A stretch of DNA of 64,000 nt from an uncultured Gammaproteobacteria bacterium (GTDB lineage: Bacteria; Pseudomonadota; Gammaproteobacteria; Pseudomonadales; Pseudohongiellaceae): the NCBI GenBank assembly GCA_903853385.1, contig CAINTJ010000053.1, positions 1 through 64,000 of the forward strand, in the 5' to 3' direction. This document shows, one piece after another, positions 19,794 through 28,159 of the stretch. The translations under genes and the position numbers were made by a program. The notes under the pieces are model-generated. The model ran no database searches. It was not told where the DNA came from and worked only from the letters and a program-made list of their open reading frames with translations. Positions within the stretch are counted from its first letter, which is position 1. Every line of letters begins with the position of its first letter.

Positions 19794-21251
19794 CTATTTG
19801 AAGGCAGTCGCCGGCACCCAGTTCCCATGAATCCCGTACTTCAACCGCACCGGAATCTTGATGGTCGCCACCGGACCCTCCTCCATGCGCTGCGCATCCA
19901 GAATCACCAGATCGCTGCGATGCTCGTCACGGCGATTGACCACGCCGATCACATAGCCCTCGCCTTCCGGCGCATTGGCATGTTTCGGCGCAAACACCGG
20001 CTCCTGCGTGCTGGAAGTATCGCCGGCAAACCAGGACTTGTACTTGCCGGTGCTCATGTCCATGGTCAGGAAAGTGTTGAAGAAGAAGCCCATGATGGGG
20101 CCGGCGCGCTCGGCGTTGTAGGGCTTGGTGAAATCAAACGCCTGCATGAAGCCGTAGCGATAGGCATGGCCGACATAGCGGTCATCGCAATGCGGAAACT
20201 CGGCCGCCAGATTGGACATCACGGTTGGCACGCCCTTGCTGTGCTTGTCGTTCATGTCGAAACACCAGCGGGTAACATCGGTGCGCAGGCTGGGCGGTGG
20301 CGGTGCGTGGCCGTCTTTGTCAGGGAAGAACCAGAATACGTTGTCGCTGGCGACCGGCAGGTCCAGATAAAGCTTGCCGCCATCGTCAAACGCATTGACG
20401 ACGTGGCCTGGCATCGCATTGGGTGCACGAAACACCCGCAGATCCCTGGCGTCACCGCCGCGAGGCATCACCAGATACATATGATCGTAAGTCGGTTCCC
20501 ACTGGAACAGGATGCCGCCGCGCTTGATACGCTCCAGATCCATCACCTGCGGCATCAGCGGCAGCACGATGTAGTGTTCGCTGATCGCACACTCGTGGAT
20601 CATGCCGGGATAAGGCGACTTGAACCACACTTCCCAGGTCTTGTTGCCATGCTTGTCGAAACTGTAGATCGCGATATCGTCGCTGGCTTCACCTTTGGCC
20701 GCATAGGCATAGCCGAACATTTCACCGGTCGCAGGGTCAATCTTCGGATGGGCCGTGAAGGTGGTGGCCGTCACCTGGCCGTTCCAGTCGTACAGGGCTT
20801 TGGTCTCCAGCGTGTGGGGATCCATGGAGTACGGCAGTGCATCTTCCTTCATCGCCAGCAACACGCCGTTGTGCAGCACCACGTTGGTGTTGGCCACCGC
20901 CCGTGACAAATTTTTCACACTCGGGTCATCACTGAAGGGATTGCGGTAGTGACCGAACAAACCCTTGCGGGCAGCACGCTCGGCCGCCAGTCGCTGCGTC
21001 AGCACATAGCGCATTTTCATGTCGCAATGGCCCTTGCTGATTGTGAAGGCAGTGACCATGCCGTCACCGTTGAAGGGATTGGCATCGCCCAGCATGGGTG
21101 GGAAAGCCTGGTCAGGGCCAACACGAAAGAAAGTACCATCCAGCTCGGGCGGGATGGTGCCCTCCACTTCCAGGTCATAGAGATCACCTTCAAAGCGGAA
21201 CGGCTCATCGATGGTCATGAAGGTGGGCGACTTGGGAAAGGGTGCAGTCAT
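19794..21251 (-). CDS. Carotenoid-oxygenase-family dioxygenase, lignostilbene/isoeugenol type
   Basis: The 485-residue enzyme is a seven-bladed propeller non-heme iron dioxygenase. The four iron ligands are H168 (FTAHPKID), H219 (GMIHECAIS), H283 (PGHVVNAF) and H475 (GIHGNWVP), almost the numbering of isoeugenol monooxygenase. F60, Y102 and K135 match the F59/Y101/K134 trio that binds the 4-hydroxyl group in lignostilbene dioxygenases, so a 4-hydroxystyryl substrate cleaved to a vanillin-type aldehyde is more likely than a carotenoid. GGAGATAG precedes ATG 21251. The gene lies upstream of, and on the same strand as, the alkylphenol dehydrogenase genes. Confidence 0.9.
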   Translation of the reverse strand: MTAPFPKSPTFMTIDEPFRFEGDLYDLEVEGTIPPELDGTFFRVGPDQAFPPMLGDANPFNGDGMVTAFTISKGHCDMKMRYVLTQRLAAERAARKGLFGHYRNPFSDDPSVKNLSRAVANTNVVLHNGVLLAMKEDALPYSMDPHTLETKALYDWNGQVTATTFTAHPKIDPATGEMFGYAYAAKGEASDDIAIYSFDKHGNKTWEVWFKSPYPGMIHECAISEHYIVLPLMPQVMDLERIKRGGILFQWEPTYDHMYLVMPRGGDARDLRVFRAPNAMPGHVVNAFDDGGKLYLDLPVASDNVFWFFPDKDGHAPPPPSLRTDVTRWCFDMNDKHSKGVPTVMSNLAAEFPHCDDRYVGHAYRYGFMQAFDFTKPYNAERAGPIMGFFFNTFLTMDMSTGKYKSWFAGDTSSTQEPVFAPKHANAPEGEGYVIGVVNRRDEHRSDLVILDAQRMEEGPVATIKIPVRLKYGIHGNWVPATAFK

Positions 21252-21354
21252 GGACTATCTCCGTGCGGCAATGGCAGTTTGTTGTTGTCAGGGTTGGCAA
21301 CACCCTGCTGGTTGCAATGCTACCGCGTAGCAAGCATTCGAGACAGGAGGATGA

Positions 21355-22134
21355 TCAGGTTGCGCGCACGATCAAGGTGGCAAAACGTCCGGTAACGGCC
21401 TGCTGGCGGTAGGAATAGTAACGGTCAGCATCACAGACGGTGCACTGTACTTGCCCACTGATCTGCTGCACTCCGGCCGTCAGCAGCCGCAGCCGCGCCA
21501 GTGCATAAAGATCAGCCTGCCATTTGCCGGGCTTATGGCCGGTCATGAAGGCTGCGGCAGTCGCAGTCTGCTGATGGCCGGGCGCGCTGGCAAGAAAGGC
21601 ATCCCGCACGTCATTACCCACTTCGAAATGGCAAGGGCCTATGGCTGGCCCCAGCCAGCAACGCACTTGTGCCGGGGAACTGTTGAAATTTTCCAGCGTC
21701 GCTTCCAGCACACCATTGCAGAGGCCGCGCCAGCCAGCATGGGCTACCGCGATTTCCTTGCCATCTTCCGAACACAGCAGCACCGGCAAACAGTCAGCGG
21801 TGAGCACACCGAGCACAATATTGGGGGCAGCGGTATAGAGTGCATCGGCTTCCGGAGGCGGCTCAAGCGTATTGCCGTTGCAGCGCCAGACCCGCGTGCC
21901 ATGCACCTGCTGCATCCACTGCAGTTTCAGTGCCGGTTCGACACACTGCTGCTGCAAACTGGCCAGCAACAGTTTGCGGTTGCGCCGCACGGTGGCAGCA
22001 TCGTCACCTACATGCAGGGCCAGATTGAAGGCAGCAAAGCTGCCTTCGCTGAAACCACCTTGGCGCGTGCTAACAAAGCAGTGGACCCCGGCCGGCGTTG
22101 CCAGATCTACGCGGTTCAGCCCCAGCTCAGGCAC
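21355..22134 (-). CDS. pgeF: Purine nucleoside phosphorylase / multicopper-type laccase-domain protein (YfiH)
   Basis: From a GTG at 22134, which overlaps the rluD stop (GTGCCTGA), the protein has 259 residues, close to E. coli YfiH (243). Metal ligands are H78 (QQVHGTR), C115 (TADCLPVLL) and H132 (VAHAGWRG), the DUF152 signature. Family members cleave purine nucleosides with phosphate and, as PgeF, remove misincorporated amino acids from peptidoglycan precursors; older names call them polyphenol oxidases. The frame is open upstream to 22242 but that lies within rluD. The rluD-pgeF pair is the classical gammaproteobacterial arrangement. Confidence 0.92.
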   Translation of the reverse strand: MPELGLNRVDLATPAGVHCFVSTRQGGFSEGSFAAFNLALHVGDDAATVRRNRKLLLASLQQQCVEPALKLQWMQQVHGTRVWRCNGNTLEPPPEADALYTAAPNIVLGVLTADCLPVLLCSEDGKEIAVAHAGWRGLCNGVLEATLENFNSSPAQVRCWLGPAIGPCHFEVGNDVRDAFLASAPGHQQTATAAAFMTGHKPGKWQADLYALARLRLLTAGVQQISGQVQCTVCDADRYYSYRQQAVTGRFATLIVRAT

Positions 22135-23083
22135 GATCCAGTTCCAGCAGTCGCAACAGCTCCTGCATGTCGGCCGGCAATGGCGCCTGCCATTCCTGAT
22201 ATTCGCCAGTGCCGGGATGAATGAAACCCAAAGATCCGGCATGCAAGGCCTGGCGCCGGAACTGTTGCAGAAATTCCAGCAGCGCCGGTGCCGCGCCGCG
22301 CGGCGGCTTCAGGCGGCCGCCATAAACCTGGTCGCCCACGATTGGCATACCGATATGGGCCATATGCACGCGGATCTGGTGGGTGCGACCGGTTTCCAGC
22401 TGCACCAGCAAATGGCTGTGACTGCGAAAGCGGTTCAGCACGCGATAGTGGGTGACTGCCGGGCGGGCATCATCGGCATCCGTCACCGCGCGCTTTTGCC
22501 GCTGGTGCTGATGACGACCGATGGGGGCATCAACAGTGCCACCTGCCGTAGCCACCCCATGCACCACGGCCTGGTAGTGCCGGGATACCGTCCGTTCCGA
22601 CAATTGGCCTACCAGATCCTGATGGGCCGTCAGGTTCCTGGCCACCACCATCAAGCCGCTGGTGTCCTTGTCGAGCCGGTGCACAATGCCAGCACGTGGC
22701 ACCGAAGCCAGCTCGGGAAACCGCGCCAACAAGCCATTGAGCAGGGTGCCGGTGTAATTTCCGGCCGCCGGATGCACCACCAGGCCCACCGGTTTATTGA
22801 TGACTATGACGTCCTCGTCCTCATGGATAATGGCCAGCTCCATCGGTTCCGGCAGGAATTCGGTGACTGATTCCAGCTCGGCCAGCAGCACCAGCTGGTC
22901 ACCTTCCAGCACCTTGTCCTTGGACTTGCCGGGCTCGCCATTGAGGGTCAATTGGCCGTTCTTGATCCATTCCTGCAGGCGGGCCCGTGAAAAATCCGGG
23001 AACAATTGGGCCGCAGCCTGGTCCAACCGCAAGCCGGTCTGTTCCATACCCACTGCGTGGGCAAGTTCTATCTGTTCAGTCAT
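22127..23083 (-). CDS. rluD: 23S rRNA pseudouridine(1911/1915/1917) synthase
   Basis: The 318-residue enzyme has an N-terminal S4 RNA-binding domain (about 17-70, LRLDQAAAQLFPDFSRARLQ) and a catalytic domain with HRLDKDTSGLMVVARN at 135-150; D138 is the catalytic Asp. It makes pseudouridines in helix 69 of 23S rRNA and is needed for good ribosome assembly. It is divergent from bamD and co-translated with pgeF, the order found in E. coli. Confidence 0.95.
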   Translation of the reverse strand: MTEQIELAHAVGMEQTGLRLDQAAAQLFPDFSRARLQEWIKNGQLTLNGEPGKSKDKVLEGDQLVLLAELESVTEFLPEPMELAIIHEDEDVIVINKPVGLVVHPAAGNYTGTLLNGLLARFPELASVPRAGIVHRLDKDTSGLMVVARNLTAHQDLVGQLSERTVSRHYQAVVHGVATAGGTVDAPIGRHQHQRQKRAVTDADDARPAVTHYRVLNRFRSHSHLLVQLETGRTHQIRVHMAHIGMPIVGDQVYGGRLKPPRGAAPALLEFLQQFRRQALHAGSLGFIHPGTGEYQEWQAPLPADMQELLRLLELDRA

Positions 23084-23219
23084 TCAGGGGGGGTCTCTTT
23101 TGGTAGTACTCAAACCAATCTGGTTCTTTGGCCAGTGGGGCCGGAAGGTGTACACTTGCGCGCCATTATACAAACCCAATCCCTCTGCAGTGACAAACGT
23201 GATCAAGTTCTTCCAAAGC

Positions 23220-24200
23220 ATGTCCCCAACCCGCATTCTGCCGTTAGCGCTATTGCTGCTGCTGTTCGGCTGCAGCTCCGACGACAACCTCAAAGACAGC
23301 AGTGAAGAAAAGCTGTGGACACTGGGGCAAGACTCCATCAGCGGCAGCAACTGGGCCCGCAGCATTGCTGCCATGCAACAGATTGAAGCCCAGTTTCCGT
23401 TCGGGCGCTATGCATCGCAATCCCAGCTGCTGCTGATCTATTCCTATTACATGAACAATGAGCCGGAAGCTGCCCGTACGGCTGCCGACCGTTTCATCAG
23501 GCTTTACCCCGACCATCCCAATATTGATTACGCTTACTACATGAAAGGCATGGCCTTTTACAGCCAGGACGAGCGCATCCTCGGCCGCTGGATGCCCACC
23601 GATCCCAGCCGACGCGATCCCGGCAAAGCCAAAGAGTCATTTACTGACTTTTCACAGCTGGTGACACTGCATCCGAACTCACCTTATGCCCCGGATTCCC
23701 GCTCGCGCATGATCTATCTGCGCAATTTGCTGGCCACCTACGAAATCAATGTGTCGGAGTTCTACATTGAACGCCAGGCTTATCTTTCGGCACTAAACCG
23801 CGCCCGCTATGTAGTGGAAAACTACCAGGGTTCGCCTGCAGTACCGCGCGCCCTGGAAATCATGACCGAAATGTATTTGCGTCTGGGGCTCAACGAACTG
23901 GCCGATGACTCGCTGGCGATACTCAAAGCCAACCATCCTGACAGCAAGACCCTGGATGACAATGGCAACTTCAAAGTCTCTTCCCAGATCACCGATCCAT
24001 CGTTTCTCTATTCGATGACTTTCGGCCTGGTTGGCACCAACAAGAAAGATACTCCGCTTGCACCCCAGCACCGGCCATCTGCCATGGAAATGCCCTACAA
24101 GTTTGAACTGCCTGAAGTGAGCCGCAAACGCTCCCTGCTCAACATCATGACCTTAGGCATGCTGGGCGACCCCGGCACGCAACCACCCGCCGCAAAATAA
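23220..24200 (+). CDS. bamD: Outer-membrane assembly lipoprotein BamD
   Basis: From ATG 23220 the protein has 326 residues and a perfect lipoprotein signal (LLLLLFGC, lipobox Cys18). In-frame GTG codons at 23190 and 23199 are alternatives, but they only lengthen the signal. The mature part carries TPR-like helical pairs (for example FPFGRYASQSQLLLIYSYYMN, then IRLYPDHPNIDYAYYMKGM). BamD is an essential part of the BAM machine that inserts beta-barrel proteins. This version has a C-terminal tail about 70-80 residues longer than E. coli BamD (245). Confidence 0.93.
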   Translation: MSPTRILPLALLLLLFGCSSDDNLKDSSEEKLWTLGQDSISGSNWARSIAAMQQIEAQFPFGRYASQSQLLLIYSYYMNNEPEAARTAADRFIRLYPDHPNIDYAYYMKGMAFYSQDERILGRWMPTDPSRRDPGKAKESFTDFSQLVTLHPNSPYAPDSRSRMIYLRNLLATYEINVSEFYIERQAYLSALNRARYVVENYQGSPAVPRALEIMTEMYLRLGLNELADDSLAILKANHPDSKTLDDNGNFKVSSQITDPSFLYSMTFGLVGTNKKDTPLAPQHRPSAMEMPYKFELPEVSRKRSLLNIMTLGMLGDPGTQPPAAK

Positions 24201-24216
24201 CCTGCGGAAAAGGCCC

Positions 24217-24804
24217 ATGGCTTTGCACTATCTGTCTGCTGAGCAACTGCTGAATGACTCGCAGGCCCTGGCACTACAAATAGTGAACAGTGGCTTCCAG
24301 CCTGATTTGCTGGTGGCACTGTGGCGCGGGGGAGCCCCGATAGGCCTGGCCATCCATGAAGTGTTTGCGCTGACAAGTGCTGGCTGTGAACACCTTTGCA
24401 TCCGTGCCGAATCCTATCGCGGCCTCAACCAGCAGCAGGTGCGCTTTTTTGGGCTGGAACTGTTGCCACCCTTGCTGGCCTCCTCTGCCCGCATTCTGCT
24501 GGTTGATGATGTGTTTGATACCGGCCGTACCATGCAGGCATTGATCAAGCACTTCGCCTTGATTGCGCCCGGCCAGAAGCTGGATCTCAGAATAGCCACC
24601 CCGTGGTACAAACCTGGCAAAAACCAGACCGCCCTGGTACCTGATTACCATCTGCATGCTACCGACGACTGGCTGGTGTTTCCGCATGAACTCCAGGATC
24701 TCAGCGATGCCGAGATTCTGGCCAAACCCGGCAAGCCGGAGTTGTTGCAGCAACTGGTAGCTCTGCGCCTGCTGCGACCCCAAACAACAGAGCCAACTCG
24801 CTGA
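24217..24804 (+). CDS. Phosphoribosyltransferase (xanthine-guanine/hypoxanthine PRT-like)
   Basis: The 195-residue protein has the type I PRTase fold: LVALWRGGAPIGL at about 32-44 for pyrophosphate binding and the PRPP loop ILLVDDVFDTGRTM at 93-106. The C-terminal hood (VPDYHLHATDDWLVFPHE) is like that of archaeal and bacterial purine PRTases; W and F residues there stack on the base. It probably salvages a purine base in the cytoplasm. It follows bamD by 16 bases and may be read from the same transcript. Confidence 0.85.
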   Translation: MALHYLSAEQLLNDSQALALQIVNSGFQPDLLVALWRGGAPIGLAIHEVFALTSAGCEHLCIRAESYRGLNQQQVRFFGLELLPPLLASSARILLVDDVFDTGRTMQALIKHFALIAPGQKLDLRIATPWYKPGKNQTALVPDYHLHATDDWLVFPHELQDLSDAEILAKPGKPELLQQLVALRLLRPQTTEPTR

Positions 24805-24856
24805 CGGAATTCGCTATACTTGCGCCCCTGTCTCTTCCAACTGGTGTGATCCCCGC

Positions 24857-25612
24857 ATGACATATTGTGTTGCCATCTCGGTAACGGCCGGCATGGTGTT
24901 TTGTTCAGATTCCCGCACCAATGCCGGAGTCGACCAGATAAGCACCTACAGCAAGATGTTCCGGTTTGAATTGAGCCCGGAACGTCAGTTCATAATCCTG
25001 ACGGCCGGCAACCTGGCCACTACCCAGGCCACGATGGCACAGCTGAAGAAAGACATTCGCACCAATGCAGCCCACAGTCTCAACACGGTGATGTCAATCG
25101 GCGAAGCGGCTGATTATCTTGGCGATGTGAGCCGCCAGCAGCAGGACAAGCACTCACTCAGTGGTGTGGGCTTTCAGGCCAGTTTTATTCTGGGTGGACA
25201 GATTAATGGCAACGAACATCGCATTGTGATGATCTACCCGGAAGGAAATCACATCACCAGCAGCAAGGACACGCCTTACCTGCAAATCGGTGAGAGCAAA
25301 TACGGCAAGCCGGTGCTGGATCGCATTCTCACACCGGAAACACCGCTGGAAACTGCTGCCCTGTGTGCACTGGTGTCGATGGATTCGACGATGCGCAGCA
25401 ATCTGACCGTAGGTCCGCCCATCGAAGTACTGATCTACCAGAGCGGCAGCTTCAACCTGCACACGCATTACCGCTTTGGAGACGACAGCCCGTTCCTGCG
25501 CGATCTCAAGAAAAGCTGGGACAGCAACCTCAAGGATGCATTTCACCAGTTGCCGCCGCTGCGACTGGAAGCCCAGGATTTGACGCCTGAGAATGAGTCC
25601 AACAGCTATTAA
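24857..25612 (+). CDS. Anbu proteasome-like (bacterial proteasome homologue) peptidase
   Basis: The 251-residue protein starts MTYCVAI, as Anbu proteins do; after removal of Met the Thr is the N-terminal nucleophile, with D18 and K33 completing the usual Thr/Asp/Lys set (D17 and K32 when counted from Thr1). Ntn-hydrolase strands (GMVFCSDSRTNAG, FIILTAGN, SFILGGQI) follow. Anbu forms ring-like assemblies and is usually encoded with alpha-E, ATP-grasp and transglutaminase-like proteins. Here the alpha-E and ATP-grasp genes lie convergently just downstream (4-base gap). A role in cutting or making a small peptide-like product is inferred from that context. Confidence 0.92.
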   Translation: MTYCVAISVTAGMVFCSDSRTNAGVDQISTYSKMFRFELSPERQFIILTAGNLATTQATMAQLKKDIRTNAAHSLNTVMSIGEAADYLGDVSRQQQDKHSLSGVGFQASFILGGQINGNEHRIVMIYPEGNHITSSKDTPYLQIGESKYGKPVLDRILTPETPLETAALCALVSMDSTMRSNLTVGPPIEVLIYQSGSFNLHTHYRFGDDSPFLRDLKKSWDSNLKDAFHQLPPLRLEAQDLTPENESNSY

Positions 25613-25616
25613 GTTA

Positions 25617-26603
25617 TTAACTGCTCTTGCGGATTGATTTGCGCAACTCGACCGGCTTGAACCAGGTGTTATTGAGCTGCTCGTGGATGTCAGCGATTGA
25701 AATTTGCAATTCATCGATGAATTCAAGCAAACCGCTTTGCAGCAGACCGCTGATGTTTACTTCGGTAGTAACCTTGCGCACGCGGGCCACGGCTTGCAGC
25801 ACTTCAGCATTGTTGGGCAGCTTCTGCAGGTAATGCACCAGGTCATTAAGGCAATAGCCTATTGAGCGCGGAAACTCATCGTCCTGCAGCAGGAATTTCA
25901 CCACGTCCTCGCCTTTGACCTGGCTGTGGGTTTTCAGACGATAGGCCTGATAGCCACTGACGCAGCGCAGCACGTTCATCCACACCACGTTTTCGTAAGG
26001 CTCCAGCACCGTCATCTGCTGCTTATTACCGGCGCGGGCAAAGGCCGGCAACATGCTGATGGAACCGACATCCACAATGCGTGAAATCATGTCTGCGCGT
26101 TCGATCTTGCGTCCCAGCTGAATAAAGGAAAAGGCAGTGTTGTGGCTCATGCCTCCCGAAAGAATGCCGAAAATACGCTGGCAATCGGCTTCCACCGCTT
26201 CCAGCATTTGCTGGCGTGAGCGGCGGCTGATGGTGCGGGTCAGCGCTTCCTTGAGCGTCAAATACAGATCATTGATTTGCTCCCACACTTCTGACGGCAT
26301 CACTTCGCGGGTGGTACGCGCGTTTTCCCGCATCATGTTGGCGCAATTGATGATGGATGCGGGATTCTTGCCCTCAGCCAGCAGGAAACGCATAACCTGC
26401 TTCTCTTCCACACTCTGATGCAGTTTGGCGTATTCGTCACTGCAGCCGGTAATATCGACCAACAAGCCCCAACCGATCGGTGATCCACTGGGCAGATCCA
26501 GCAACATCGATGCATACACATTAACCAGACGGGCGGTATTCTCGACCCGCTCGAGATAACGACCCAGCCAATAAACACGTTCCGCCACACTCGACAGCAT
26601 CAT
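25617..26603 (-). CDS. Alpha-E domain protein (DUF403)
   Basis: The 328-residue protein is all-helical and starts with MLSSVAERVYWLGRYLERVENTARLVNVY, the family signature (short pieces: ERVYWLGRY, ERVENTARL). Its function is unknown, but it occurs with permuted ATP-grasp proteins and is thought to act with them in amide-bond formation. ATG 26603 overlaps the ATP-grasp stop (ATGA). Confidence 0.92.
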   Translation of the reverse strand: MMLSSVAERVYWLGRYLERVENTARLVNVYASMLLDLPSGSPIGWGLLVDITGCSDEYAKLHQSVEEKQVMRFLLAEGKNPASIINCANMMRENARTTREVMPSEVWEQINDLYLTLKEALTRTISRRSRQQMLEAVEADCQRIFGILSGGMSHNTAFSFIQLGRKIERADMISRIVDVGSISMLPAFARAGNKQQMTVLEPYENVVWMNVLRCVSGYQAYRLKTHSQVKGEDVVKFLLQDDEFPRSIGYCLNDLVHYLQKLPNNAEVLQAVARVRKVTTEVNISGLLQSGLLEFIDELQISIADIHEQLNNTWFKPVELRKSIRKSS

Positions 26604-28099
26604 GAGTGCGCTCCTCTGCTGCTCTGGCTCTGACTTTGTGAGCCACCGCCCGGCTTGACATGTTCATCAACAATCCAGGTGTCCTTGCTGCCGCCACCTT
26701 GCGAAGAATTCACCACGTAGGAACCTTTTACCAGCGCCACCCGGGTCAAGCCGCCCGGGGTCACATAGCTGTTTTTGCCTTGCAGGATGAATGGGCGCAA
26801 ATCGATGTGGCGCGGCTCCACCGAGTCGTCGATCAGGATGGGGGCGGTGGAGAGATTGACCAGTGGTTGTGCCATGTAGTTACGGGGATTGGCCTTGATC
26901 CTGGTGGCGAATTCCTCTCGCTCTTTTTTACTGGACTTGGGCCCCATCAGCATGCCGTAGCCACCGCTTTCATTGGCCGGTTTCACCACCAGTTTGTCGA
27001 GATTTTTCAGCACATGATCACATTGCACAGGATCAATGCACAGGTAACTCGGCACATTCGGCAGGATAGCTTCTTCACCCAGATAATATTTGATCATCGC
27101 CGGCACGTAGGTATAGATAACCTTGTCATCGGCCACCCCGGCGCCTGGCGCATTCGCGAGTGCCACATTGCCTTTCAGCCACGCCCCCAACAGGCCGGCC
27201 ACCCCGAGCTGGGAGTCAGGGTTGAACACCTTGGGATCGATAAACATGTCATCAATGCGGCGATAGATCACATCCACTGGTGCCAGGCCACTGATGGTCT
27301 TCATGTAGACTTTGTCATCTTCCACTATCAAGTCACTGCCCTGCACCAGCTCAGCTCCCATCTGTTGCGCCAGAAAGCTGTGTTCGAAATAGGCCGAATT
27401 GAAGATGCCGGGCGTCAGCACCACCACTTCCGGCTTGATCTTGTCACGGGGTGACAGTGAAGCCAGCATTTCGTAGAGCTGACTCGGATAGTCACTGTTG
27501 GGAAGAATTTCTATATTTTCGAACAGCTCCGGAAACACACGCTTGGTAACAGTGCGGTTTTCCAGCATGTAGGACACCCCTGAAGGCACCCGCAAATTGT
27601 CTTCCAGCACATAGAACTGTCCATCGCTGTTGCGCACCAGATCGGTGCCACACACATTGGCCCAGACCTGGTATTTGGGCTTCATGCCCTGACACTGTGC
27701 ACGGTAATTGCCGGAATCCAGAATCAGCTCACGCGGTACCACCTTGTTTTTGAAAATCTTGCCGTCGTTGTAAACATCGTGAATGAAACAATTGAGGGCA
27801 TGCAGGCGCTGCTCCAGGCCTTTGCAGGTAAGCTGCCATTCCTTGAGAGGGATGATGCGGGGGATCAGATCGAACGGCCACTCACGGTCAATGTTGCCGG
27901 CTTCACTGTAGACCGTGAAGGAAATGCCCATGGTCTTGATGGCATGCTTGACGGCTTCCTGGCGCCGCGCGAGCTCCTCATTGGAAAGCGAAGCCAGATA
28001 GGTGGCGAGAGTGCGTGCAAAAGGCCTGGGTTTGCCGGATGCCGCAATGAGTTCATCAAAGAAGGGGCCGGTGGAATAGGATTTCCAATCAATAGACAT
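26600..28099 (-). CDS. Circularly permuted ATP-grasp protein (DUF404/DUF407)
   Basis: The 499-residue enzyme has the permuted ATP-grasp order: an N-terminal segment with VPRELILDSGNYR and GTDLVRNSDGQFYVLEDNLRVPSG (about 145-190), then LVVKPANESGGYGMLMG at about 373-389 for ATP binding. ATP-grasp enzymes join a carboxylate to an amine or thiol through an acyl phosphate. It is co-translated with the alpha-E gene and 60 bases downstream of the branching-enzyme homologue. No transglutaminase-like or peptidase-like partner gene follows. Confidence 0.93.
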   Translation of the reverse strand: MSIDWKSYSTGPFFDELIAASGKPRPFARTLATYLASLSNEELARRQEAVKHAIKTMGISFTVYSEAGNIDREWPFDLIPRIIPLKEWQLTCKGLEQRLHALNCFIHDVYNDGKIFKNKVVPRELILDSGNYRAQCQGMKPKYQVWANVCGTDLVRNSDGQFYVLEDNLRVPSGVSYMLENRTVTKRVFPELFENIEILPNSDYPSQLYEMLASLSPRDKIKPEVVVLTPGIFNSAYFEHSFLAQQMGAELVQGSDLIVEDDKVYMKTISGLAPVDVIYRRIDDMFIDPKVFNPDSQLGVAGLLGAWLKGNVALANAPGAGVADDKVIYTYVPAMIKYYLGEEAILPNVPSYLCIDPVQCDHVLKNLDKLVVKPANESGGYGMLMGPKSSKKEREEFATRIKANPRNYMAQPLVNLSTAPILIDDSVEPRHIDLRPFILQGKNSYVTPGGLTRVALVKGSYVVNSSQGGGSKDTWIVDEHVKPGGGSQSQSQSSRGAHS

Positions 28100-28159
28100 A
28101 CAGCTTTGAAATGTCCTTTATAGAATCTGCATCTGGCTGCATCTTGCCATAGCTGCATA

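Noticed and set aside
24857-25612. HslV instead of Anbu
   Set aside because: The length (251 versus about 175), the MTYCVAI start and the alpha-E/ATP-grasp neighbours fit Anbu; there is no hslU.
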